This document shows, in pieces, positions 17,065 to 27,585 of a stretch of DNA of 64,000 bases (positions are counted from its first letter, which is position 1; each line of letters starts with the position of its first letter). The DNA is taken from positions 48,049,133-48,113,132 of the forward strand of contig OZ022346.1 of assembly GCA_963989245.1 (NCBI GenBank). Direction: 5' to 3'. Below the pieces are notes generated by a model. The model made no database searches. It had not been told where the DNA came from and saw nothing but the letters and a program-made list of their open reading frames with translations. Made by a program: the position numbers and the translations under genes. This DNA comes from Nansenia antarctica. Taxonomy: Eukaryota > Chordata > Actinopteri > Argentiniformes > Microstomatidae.

Positions 17065-18283
17065 CTACACATAGGGTGCAGAAACTTGGGCACCCCTGGT
17101 TTTAATGTCTGTTACAATTAATCTCCAAGTGATTGAAAGCAAACCTGAAAGTTAAACATGACACCTTTCCGCACATTTTAAAGAAAGGTTTCTTTTTATT
17201 TCAATGTTTTGTTTTTCTCATTTCTCATTTTTTAAAAAGGAAAAGGGCCCTGTGCAAAGGTTTGGGAACCCTTTTGGATTATTCTTTGTTACCTTTTGAG
17301 AAGATGATTACTAAGGCCCAGACCAAGGTGATTCAGTCGTTAGGGCTTCAATGAGTCAGGTGAATATAATTCCAGGGTTGAACTATATATTCTGAAGTAA
17401 CTCCATGCCTTCTAAAGCCTGACTGTGGTGGCTGTTGTGTCTGGAGTTAAAAACCATGGGTTCCTCTTAACAGTTGTCCAAGGATATCAGAATGAAGAGA
17501 CAGTTCACTTCCACCATCAAGGAGAAGGCTACAAAAAACTCTCGCAACGTTTCAAACTACCCATTTCCACTGTCAGAAACATCATGAGAAAATGGAAAAT
17601 AAATGGAACAGATGAAGTCACGGCAAGATTTGGAAGACCAAGAAAAATGTCAAATAGAATGGCCCGAGATCTGGTGAGAAATGCTCAGAAGAGCCCACAG
17701 ATCACTGCAAAAGATCTGCAAAAAACAGTAGCAGACACCGGTCTAGTTGTTCACAGGACAACAGTACAGCGTACCTTAAACAACAAAGACCTACATGGCA
17801 GAGTTGACAGAAAGAAGCCTTTCCTACGACCTCAACACAAAATGAAGCGTCTGAAGTATGCAAAAGAAAACCTTGAGAAACCTGAAGCCTATTGGAACAA
17901 TGTGCTTTGAACTGACAAAACCAAAATTGAACTTTTTGGCCACAACCAAAGAAGGTATGTTTGGAGAAAAGGGTGAAGCATTTGTAGAGAAGAACAGAAA
18001 GACTCTTAGCTGGCTACAGGAAGCATTTGCAAGCTGTTATAGTTGCCAGAGGAGGAGTTACAAAGTACTAGCTGACAGGGTTCCCAAACTTTTGCACACA
18101 GCCTTTTTCCTTGTTTTATTATTTTGAAATTGTAAAAAGACAAATCTAAATTAATCTTGCTTCAAAATGTGATGAAATGTGTCATGTTTACCATTTAGAG
18201 CTTAGGTTTGCTTCTTTTTACTTAGGTATTAATTGTAAAAGGCATTTTGACTAGGGGTGGCCACATTTTTGCACCCCACTGTA
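17065..18283 (+). mobile_element. Tc1-like transposon remnant
   Basis: Tc1-type ends: GGGTGCAGAAACTTGGGCAC on the left and CCACATTTTTGCACCCCACT then GTA on the right. From 17425 the ORF encodes the paired HTH region (KLSQRFKLPISTVRNIMRKW, ARFGRPRKMS, LQKTVADTGLVVHRTTVQRT). The frame ends in TGA just where the first catalytic D block (TDKTKIELFGHN) begins, and most of the DDE domain is deleted. Inactive; antisense in a numa1-like intron. Confidence 0.9.
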
Positions 18284-19124
18284 GGAATTTAATGTAAAAT
18301 ATAACCAAGCACATTCGCTTTACTCACAAGTTATGCATTAATCTCAGCAACAACAAGCCATCTTGTAACTGATTGATTTGTAGCAATGGTTGGTCCAATT
18401 TCAAGCTGTTGATCTGGAGATGAGAAAAAGGTTTGAGTCTGCATGAACAATTATCAATATCAACTACTAGAGCTTGCTAGCTATGGCCTGTGCCATGTCA
18501 TATCAAATAGTAAGCTACAGAATTGAGCCTAACTTCTTACTTACCCACTCCAACAGGACCAACACTTTGTCTTCGTCTAGTTCCATGTTCACGACTATCG
18601 TCCATTACCAGGCTAAATGGGGAAACATGTCAACACAACAGCAAAAAAGAACAACATGTCAGTCCTGATACACACTTTCCAAGTGCAGATAACTAGCTCC
18701 GTATTATCTCGCAACAACAACATTTTAAATACTAGCTAGCTACTTTAGTAGGCTAATAGAATAACAATAACACAAAGTATGTAGCTAGCTACCAATGACT
18801 TAGTTAGACGAATAATGATTTGTAAATGAAAATTCTAATGTAGCTAGTTAGGAATCACATACATTGGCTTTACATAGAGCGTTACGACTTTTTACGATAC
18901 ATTTGCCTCAAAATTGGAGCCAGCTTGCTACTTACTTGCGACGTCATCCGTGTTACCACTAATACTATAATATATATTACATACAGACACCACCTCCACT
19001 TACATACATACACCTCCTCCGCAGACATGCAGACATACAGACACCTCCTCCACTTGCATACATACACACACTCACACACTACAAAATCGAATACTCTGTG
19101 TCCAACTGGAGTCCACAAGCTCAC

Positions 19125-19549
19125 CGCTGACGTTGATAGGGAGGTTCAGGGCTGCTGCCGTGACGATGGACGCACAAACAGTGGCGGCAGCTCCCATGTC
19201 AGCCCTCATGGCGTCCATCCCCGAGGGCGGCTTCAGAGAGATCCCACAGCTGCCACCAGAGAGCAGAGAGAAAGGGAGAGAGAGGGTGGACAAGGTATGA
19301 GTGAGTGCCTGAAAGGTGATGTCTGTTGTGGTGGAGGTGGTGGTAGGGTGAAGATGATGGCGGTGGTGAAGAAGGAGGTGTGTGTGTTTTACCTGTCGAA
19401 GGTGACACCCTTGCCCACCAGCAGCAGTGGAGTGTGTGCTGTTGGGGCAGCTGTTGTAATGCACCTCCAGGAAGACAGGGGGCTCCTCTGAGCCTTTAGG
19501 ACACACTTAGGAACGCCCCCGTTTTCTGCTCCTCGATCCACTCCAGAGG
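19125..19549 (-). pseudogene. lap3: LAP3-like aminopeptidase fragment, copy 1
   Basis: LAP3 is a zinc-dependent cytosolic leucine aminopeptidase (M17). Exon A (about 19549 to 19393) encodes EWIEEQKTGAFLSVS, KGSEEPPVFLEVHYNS and LLLVGKGVTFD. Exon B (19249-19125) encodes ISLKPPSGMDAMRADMGAAA and LNLPINVSG. K of VGKG and D of MRAD correspond to metal or active-site residues. Exon A is broken twice: a TAA after FLSVS (an extra T) and a shift before TPLLLVGKG. The exon A acceptor is missing here, through a short deletion relative to copy 2. The NTDAEGR exon and all others are absent. Confidence 0.8.
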
Positions 19550-19659
19550 CGTTACAAGTTTGCTCACACACACAAAGGTTGGTCAACACACACACACGCA
19601 CACACACAAACAGAGACGCGTACACACACACACTCACACCTTTTATGGACGGTGACCCA

Positions 19660-21890
19660 GCCATGACACCACCCTCCAACCCCAACACCCTCCAGCCAGC
19701 CATGACACCACCACCCTCCAACCAGCCACAACACCACTACCACCCTCCACCCAGCCACAACACCACCAACCTCCACCCTAAAACACTAAACCCTCCACCC
19801 AGCCATGACACCACCACCCTCCACCCAGCCATGACACCACCCTCCACCCTAACACACTCAACCCTTCACCCAATGACCTAGCCATAACACAACCACCCTC
19901 CAACCCAAACACCCTCCACCCAGCCATGACACCACCACCCTCCACCCAGCCACAACAACACCACCACCCTCCACCCTAACACACTCAGCCCAGCCATAAC
20001 ACCACCCTCCAACCCCACCACCCTCGACCCAGCCATGACACCATCACCCTCCAACCCCAACACCCTCCACCCAGCAATGACACTACCACCCTCCACCCAG
20101 CCACGACTCCACCAATCCTAAATAAAATGATTTATTGCCTTCGCTAAAAGTATATTTATTTACAAGTGTTTACAAATATTAGACACCACCACCCTCCCCC
20201 CAGCCACGAAACCACAACCCTCCACCTAACCACAACGCCACCACCCTCAATCCATCCATCCACCCAGCCATAACACCACCACCCTCCACCCAGCCACAAC
20301 ACCTCCACCCAGCCACAACAACACCACCACCCTCCCCCCAGCCACAAAACCACAACCCTCCACCTAACCACAACGCCACCACCCTCAATCCATCCATCCA
20401 TCCAGCCACAACACCAACCTCCACCCATTCACAACCACAACACCACCACCCTCCAACCTCGACCCAGCCATGACACCACCACCCTCCAACCCCAACACCC
20501 AGCACCCTCCACCAAGCCATGACACCACCACCCTCCACCCAACCATGACAACACCACACTCCACCCAGCAATGACACTACCACCCTCCACCCAGCCACGA
20601 CACCACCAATCCTAAATAAAAGGCTTATTGCCTTCGCGAAAAGTATATTTACAAGTGTTTACAAATATTAGACACCACCACCCTCCCCCCAGCCACGAAA
20701 CCACAACCCTCCACCCAACCACAATGCCACCACCTTCCATCCACCCAGCCACAACACTATCACCCTCTACCCAGCCATGAAACCACCACCCTCCACCCAG
20801 CCACAACACTACCACCCTCCACCCAGCCACAACATCACCATCCTCCACCCATTCACAACCACAACACCACCACCCTCAACACCACCACCCTCCAACCCCA
20901 CCACCCTCGACCCAGCCATGACACCACCACCCTCCAACCCCAACACCCAGCACCCTCCACCAAGCCATGACACCACCACCCTCCACCCAACCATGACAAC
21001 ACCACACTCCACCCAGCAATGACACTACCACCCTCCACCCAGCCACGACACCACCAATCCTAAATAAAAGGCTTTATTGCCTTCGCGAAAAGTATATTTA
21101 CAAGTGTTTACAAATATTAGACACCACCACCCTCCCCCCAGCCACGAAACCACAACCCTCCACCCAACCACAATGCCACCACCTTCCATCCACCCAGCCA
21201 CAACACCACCACCCTCCACCCAGCCACGAAACCACCACCCTCCACCCAGCCACAAAACCACCACCCTCCACCCAGCCACAAAACCACCACCCTCCACCCA
21301 GCCACAACATCACCCTCCACCCAGCCACAACATCACCATCCTCCCCTCAGCCACAAAACCACCATCCTCCCCTCAGCCACGAAACCACCATCCTCCCCTC
21401 AGCCACGAAACCACCATCCTCCCCTCAGCCACGAAACCACCATCCTCCCCTCAGCCACGAAACCACCATCCTCCCCTCAGCCACGAAACCACCATCCTCC
21501 CCTCAGCCACGAAACCACCATCCTCCCCTCAGCCACGAAACCACCACCCTCCCCTCAGCCACGAAACCACCATCCTCCCCTCAGCCACGAAACCACCATC
21601 CTCCCCTCAGCCACGAAACCACCATCCTCCCCTCAGCCACGAAACCACCATCCTCCCCTCAGCCACGAAAACACCATCCTCCCCTCAGCCACGAAACCAC
21701 CATCCTCCCCTCAGCCACGAAACCACCATCCTCCCCTCAGCCACGAAACCACCACCACCCTCCATCCATCCACCCAACCAACCTCCACCCAGCCACGACA
21801 TCACCACCCTCCACCCTGCCACAACATCACCACCCTCCACCCAGCCACAACATCACCAACCTCCACCCAGCCATGACACCACCCTCTTAC
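19660..21890. repeat. GC-rich minisatellite array 1 (about 26-bp unit)
   Basis: Degenerate tandem units of the type CACCACCCTCCACCCAGCCA. A homogeneous block from about 21340 to 21750 uses the variant CCTCCCCTCAGCCACGAAAC plus CACCAT. A non-minisatellite block (AAATAAAAGGCTTTATTGCC then TTCGCGAAAAGTATATTTAC) interrupts it at about 20112, 20610 and 21058, giving a higher-order period. The unit length is not a multiple of three, so Trp/Gly-rich and Pro/His-rich ORFs here are spurious. Confidence 0.9.
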
Positions 21891-22550
21891 AAGTGTTTAC
21901 AAATATTACTGACAACAGTCATATAACATTAACAATGACCCAAAAACAACTGGGGATTAACAAAGGGTAGGAGAAGGACCATGCGAACGGTGTCACAACA
22001 AAACACAACCCTATTCTTCCCTACCCCTCTGACCTACCTATATCACATACTAACTAACCTACCCGGAACCTAAACTACCTGCTACAGAACTACGGGGCGT
22101 GACACCCGCTCGCTTCTTACCTAATGTTTTTAGACAGCGGTTATCTACGTGATGTAATGTATACCCCAGGGTATCTTACCTAGCCCTTCTCCCGTGGGGA
22201 AGAAAAGAGAAAACAGGGGTCCATCAACACACTAAACCCACAGCTATGAACAAAAGAAACAATTTCTGGTAACAGATTATAAACAAACTAGTCAAACAAA
22301 ACACCACCCCTTCCCTCTCTCGCTACACATGACAAAACACACATTAAGTAGGAGATGATCTTCTGGGTTTGGATGACAACTGATTGAACACAGGTGAGGG
22401 CTGACGAGATAACGATGATGGACAGGACCCAATAACCAACAGGGGAGGAACCACATGCACACCACTTCACCTAGGGGGAGACAGACAGAATGAAAACAAA
22501 AACAGACACAGGACATAATACAATACATACAAGTCTGTAACACTTGCATA
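21891..22550. other. Spacer between LAP3 duplication units
   Basis: No gene seen. It begins with ACAAGTGTTTACAAATATTA, shared with the blocks inside the minisatellite. It then runs through unique-looking sequence ending in short CATACATACAGACACCACCT repeats that begin copy 2. It may be part of a decayed retroelement. Confidence 0.4.
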
Positions 22551-22775
22551 CATACAGACACCACCTCCACTTACATACATACACCTCCTCCACTTACATA
22601 CATACAGACACCACCTCCACTTACATACATACACCTCCTCCGCAGACATGCAGACATGCACACAGACATACAGACAGACATACAGTCATACAGACACCTC
22701 CTCCACTTGCATACATACACACACTCACACACTACAAAATCGAATACTCTGTCCAACTGGAGTCCACAAGCTCAC

Positions 22776-23201
22776 CGCTGACGTTGATAGGGAGGTTCAG
22801 GGCTGCTGTCGTGACGATGGACGCACAAACAGTGGCGGCAGCTCCCATGTCAGCCCTCATGGCGTCCATCCCCGAGGGCGGCTTCAGAGAGATCCTACAG
22901 CTGCCACCAGAGAGCAGAGAGAAAGGGAGAGAGAGGGTGGACAAGGTATGAGTGAGTGCCTGAAAGGTGATGTCTGTTGTGGTGGAGGTGGTGGTAGGGT
23001 GAAGATGATGGCGGTGGTGAAGAAGGAGGTGTGTGTGTTTTACCTGTCGAAGGTGACACCCTTGCCCACCAGCAGCAGTGGAGTGTGTGCTGTTGGGGCA
23101 GCTGTTGTAATGCACCTCCAGGAAGACAGGGGGCTCCTCTGAGCCTTTAGGACACACTTAGGAACGCCCCTGTTTTCTGCTCCTCGATCCACTCCAGAGG
23201 C
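22776..23201 (-). pseudogene. lap3: LAP3-like aminopeptidase fragment, copy 2
   Basis: Exons 23044-23201 (A) and 22776-22900 (B) repeat copy 1 at a period of about 3.65 kb with near identity. The exon A acceptor, CCCCTCTCCCAG then GCCTCTGGAG, is intact here. The donors (GTAAAA after A, GTGAGC after B) are also present. Both exon A frameshifts of copy 1 are shared exactly, so they predate the duplication or were spread by conversion. Exon B has one change, giving DSCRIS instead of DSCGIS at the splice junction. Neither copy can encode a peptidase. Confidence 0.8.
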
Positions 23202-23324
23202 CTGGGAGAGGGGCGTTACAAGTTTGCTCACACACACAAAGGTTGGTCAACACACACACACACGCACACAAACAGAGACGCGTACACACACACACACTCA
23301 CACCTTTTATGGACGGTGACCCAG

Positions 23325-24930
23325 CCATGACACCACCCTCCAACCCCAACACCCTCCAGCCATCCATGACACCACCACCCTCCAACCAGCCACAACACCA
23401 CCACCACCCTCCACCCAGCCACAACACCACCAACCTCCACCCTAAAACACTAAACCCTCCACCCAGCCATGACACCACCACCCTCCACCCAGCCATGACA
23501 CCACCCTCCACCCTAACACACTCAACCCTTCACCCAACGACCTAGCCATAACACAACCACCCTCCAACCCAAACACCCTCCACCCAGCCATGACACCACC
23601 ACCCTCCACCCAGCCATGACACCACCACCCTCCACCGAGCCACAACAACACCACCACCCTCCACCCTAACACACTCCACCCAGCCATAACACCACCCTCC
23701 AACCCCACCACCCTCGACCCAGCCATGACACCATCACCCTCCAACCCCAACACCCTCCACCCAGCAATGACACTACCACCCTCCACCCAGCCACGACTCC
23801 ACCAATCCTAAATAAAATGATTTATTGCCTTCGCTAAAAGTATATTTATTTACAAGTGTTTACAAATATTAGACACCATCACCCTCCCCCCAGCCACGAA
23901 ACCACAACCCTCCACCTAACCACAACGCCCCCACCCTCAATCCATCCATCCACCTAGCCATAACACCACCACCCTCCACCCAGCCACAACACCTCCACCC
24001 AGCCACAACAACACCACCACCCTCCCCACAGCCACAAAACCACAACCCTCCACCTAACCACAACGCCACCACCCTCAATCCATCCATCCATCCAGCCACA
24101 ACACCACCAACCTCCACCTAACCACAACGCCACCACCCTCAATCCATCCATCCAGCCACAACACCACCAACCTCCACCCAGCCACAACACTACCACCCTC
24201 CACCCAGCCACAACATCACCATCCTCCACCCATTCACAACCACAACACCACCACCCTCAACACCACCACCCTCCAACCCCACCACCCTCGACCCAGCCAT
24301 GACACCACCACCCTCGAACCCCCAGCACCCTCCACCAAGCCATGACACCACCACCCTCCACCCAACCATGACAACACCACACTCCACCCAGCAATGACAC
24401 TACCACCCTCCACCCAGCCACGACACCACCAATCCTAAATAAAAGGCTTTATTGCCTTCGCGAAAAGTATATTTACAAGTGTTTACAAATATTAGACACC
24501 ACCACCCTCCACCCAACCATGAAACCACCACCCTCCACCCAACCACAATGCCACCACCTTCCATCCACCCAGCCACAACACCACCACCCTCCACCCAGCC
24601 ACGAAACCACCACCCTCCACCCAACCACAATGCCACCACCTTCCACCCAGCCACGAAACCACAGCCTTCCAGCCACAACACCACCACCCTCCCCTCAGCC
24701 ACGAAACCACCATCCTCCCCTCAGCCACGAAACCACCATCCTCCCCTCAGCCACGAAACCACCATCCTCCCCTCAGCCACGAAACCACCACCACCCTCCA
24801 TCCATCCACGAAACCACAACCCTCCACCCAACCACAATGCCACCACCTTCCATCCAACCACGACATCACCACCCTCCACCCAACCACAACATCACCACCC
24901 TCCACCCAACCACGACATCACCCTTTGGTC
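23325..24930. repeat. GC-rich minisatellite array 2 (about 26-bp unit)
   Basis: Same unit family and same interspersed TTTATTGCCTTCG blocks (about 23805 and 24430) as array 1, as expected from the tandem duplication of the LAP3 segment. The homogeneous CCTCCCCTCAG variant is much shorter here (about 24690-24790). Confidence 0.9.
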
Positions 24931-25060
24931 GTCTTTTACACGTTCATCATGAATGAACAATAACTAACCGGCTAACCCTTTAAACTGAAACAAAACCCCG
25001 GAATTGCTAAACGTCAAACAATAGTCCAAACTTAAATAACAAGATAGTAATACGTCATTG
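24930..25060. repeat. Direct repeat L of a 2.1-kb spaced pair
   Basis: ACACGTTCATCATGAATGAA through GGAATTGCTAAACGTCAAAC and AGTCCAAACTTAAATAACAA recurs at about 27020-27140 with few mismatches, same orientation. Confidence 0.8.
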
Positions 25061-27019
25061 TCGCACGCTCTCCAAACACACAGCCAACTCTGCCACAGGT
25101 GTCTGTGGTTTCCTCTCACTCATTCAATCATCTGTCACGCCCCCGTGCACTTCCTCAAACTAAACAACATTTATACAAATTAATCAATGGGCAGAAAGAG
25201 TGATACTATAGGCATACATGACTTGCACTGGGCAAAATAATTACACCACCATGCATCACTATTGTAGTGTTTGGCAAACTGTTGCGTCGCTGAGTGAGCA
25301 TTGGTAGATCCTACTAGTACAGACTTTACACTCAAACAGGCTTTCTCTCTCTCGCTGATCTCCTTATCTCAGGTTCTGGATTCACTACACTTGTCTTTAT
25401 GAATGAGTTAACATTATTTATTTAGAATGATTGAGATCAAAACAATGTACATTGAATGAACAATACTGTTTAAATGCGTTTACGTAGCACTCATCTGATA
25501 CTGTGACGGCTATGAGTAGCCTGGTTGTCTGTGTGTTTGTGTGTATGTCTCTTTAACAGCCATAGGAGATAAGTCCAGTCCAGAGGATCCCCCCCCCCTT
25601 GATAATTGCCAATCAACTCCAGCAGTGGTCAATCAACTCCAGCCAATCAACTCCAGCCGATCAACTCCAAACCAGCCAATCATCAGAGGCCACATCATTT
25701 AAAAGACATTGACATGAAAGCAGCAGGAGCTGTGTGCCCACCATTCTTTTGTTGTACTACTTTGTTAGTTTGATACTTGTTAGTTTGATACTTGTTAGTT
25801 TGATACTTGTTAGTTTGATACTTGTTAGTTTGATACTTGTTAGTTTATACCTTGTGTTAGAAACCTGTTAGTAATTATTGTTTAAAGAACCATCACGGAT
25901 GAGTTTATTGTTTATTTTTGTTTGAAGCATTTGTTGTAACTCCAGTTCTGTTTTTCTCAATACCAATAAGACTTTAATTTATCCTTGCTATAATAAAACT
26001 CCTTGTTACATAACACCAGTAATACTTTGTTACTTCTTCTTCTCCCTAGCGAACGTAGAACGTAACAGATACACTGCAATACTAATGTATGAACACGTGA
26101 GGGCGCTATCATCACGGCCATATAGCAGAAACACTAGGCACGGCGCCATCTGGTGGTCAACTGTCGTCAGCACAACACAAAGCGAATTGGCGAATCCAGA
26201 ACTTCATGAGAATATTTCCTATTCAGTGGTTGAAACTATCACACATCTGGCACTCCGAATTGTTTCAGCAGCAGTATAAAAAACTGTTATATTTTCCAAT
26301 GTTTTTATTTATATGAAAGGCCTCCTATTATTGATGAATGTATCCAGCTGTGTAGCAGCACAGTAACATTCCACTCCATGGAATGGAAAAGCAGTGGGAT
26401 CACCAGCGCCCTCATGTGGACAACATCATAACCTGCAGCCTGCCACCTGGGTGCACTGATACTGTAGCTACAAGGAGGAAACTAGACTCTCAAACAGTCT
26501 GGATAGAATAATGGGGTGACATACGTTTTATTGCATAAAAATAGCAGGAATACAATGACCATTTTAGAACAGGAAGAATGGTTGAACTGACTCAGGCTGT
26601 AGAGCAAATATAATAATATCAGTTTTCACATGAATGTTTGGCAGAGACTTTTGGCTATGTTTTGTTGATAGCAAAACATGTCTAATATTGATAATCTGAC
26701 TCCAATGTAATTATCCTATGTGCTTAGTTTTTTCTCCTCATACAGGGTTAGGGTTACACTGGTCAGATCGCTGTCATACAAAATCTCTGCTAGTCTGAGC
26801 AGAACAAGGATAGCGGGAGGATAGAAATTAATAATATTAGTGTTTCTGTGTGTCAAAGCGGGAAAAGCAAGGCTAGATGTATGCAAATAAATGATGTATC
26901 AATTTCTTCCCCGTGTATGATACTGAAGGTAAATTTATCAATGTTCAAACCTTTAAAAATGAAAGTGTTGAAAAAAAGTTCTGTGGAAAACGTCTGGCCA
27001 CAGCACATAGTGAGAGGGC
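25061..27019. other. Region without recognisable genes
   Basis: AT-rich sequence. A 15-bp tandem repeat (TTAGTTTGATACTTG, about five copies) lies at 25764-25850. No ORF with recognisable protein similarity and no splice-flanked exon was found. Confidence 0.5.
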
Positions 27020-27140
27020 TGCCACACGGTACACGTTTATCATGAATGAAAAATAACAAACCGGCTAACCCTTTAAACTGAAACAAAAACCCGGAATTGC
27101 TAAACGTCAAACAACAGTCCAAACTTTAATAACAAGATAA
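27020..27140. repeat. Direct repeat R of a 2.1-kb spaced pair
   Basis: Partner of 24930-25060. The pair could be ends of one element, or a duplication breakpoint between the LAP3 block and nsmce4a. Confidence 0.75.
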
Positions 27141-27585
27141 AAATACAATACAATTGACAGATTGGTTTGGTTCTCTCCTTCTCTGTGGTAACATTCTTTC
27201 GACTGACCATTGCCAAATACCACACACTATCAATGCGCTTACATCTACTGAATTAAAATGTAAGACCTTACCAACACCGGCTTGTTTTCTGCAGAAGATC
27301 AAATCTGGATGATGTTTAGCCATTGTAGGCGAACGCAGGGCATGCGATAGTTGTGGCGAACTTTCAACTTTGACCCATACAACTCTATGAACATAAAATT
27401 CTTCTTTTCTTATATTCTCTTCTTCAGATCGCAAATTATAAATTATCTATCCTACATAGAAATGATCGTGCTATAAAAAAATAATTGTGAATTAACTAAG
27501 AAAATATTAATTATCGTCGCTCAGAAAGGTCAGAACTAAACAAATGAACATTTCCAAAAAAATTGTATTAACAGCTTCTGATGCC

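Larger units (their letters stand above)
13863..18586 (-). pseudogene. numa1: NuMA (numa1)-like gene, 5' exons only, one frameshift
   Basis: NuMA tethers spindle microtubules at mitotic poles; its N-terminus is a hook-like domain followed by a very long coiled coil. Exons: 18545-18586 (ATG at 18586), 18328-18413, 16825-16904, 15271-15359, 14932-15006, 14700-14791, 14460-14580, about 14150-14262, 13863-13921. They encode LLEW with INSLKLDQPLLQINQLQDG, RLSLLSDFLQ, VVLLLLHHAVYNDHYTLHTL, LRFVVDDENGL, RKQRVQFMQLHTVASSSV and DLMNTPQFRLRKLQRQLSQE then RDMRDELEREL, colinear with NuMA. In the 14700-14791 exon the frame hits TGA after GLCEQ; shifting frame gives SDLEKYLKKRK, and only that frame enters the next exon correctly. 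The donor at 14150 is weak, and one exon before 13921 seems missing. The large coiled-coil exon is absent downstream. Confidence 0.75.

Noticed and set aside
17425..17910. Domesticated host gene from the Tc1 HTH ORF
   Set aside because: TIRs flank it, the frame stops at the first catalytic block and the DDE domain is deleted, as in ordinary Tc1 decay.
19072..23157. Functional cytosol aminopeptidase gene pair
   Set aside because: Both copies have two frameshifts in one exon and lack the NTDAEGR exon and all other exons.
19564..24956. Many Trp/Gly/Val-rich and Pro/His/Thr-rich ORFs on both strands, up to about 300 codons
   Set aside because: They follow the 26-bp minisatellite unit, switch frame with it, and have no splice sites or known domains.
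26085..26279. Short ORF starting MYEHVRALSSRPYSRNTRHG
   Set aside because: No splice context, no recognisable domain and no support beyond being open for 64 codons.
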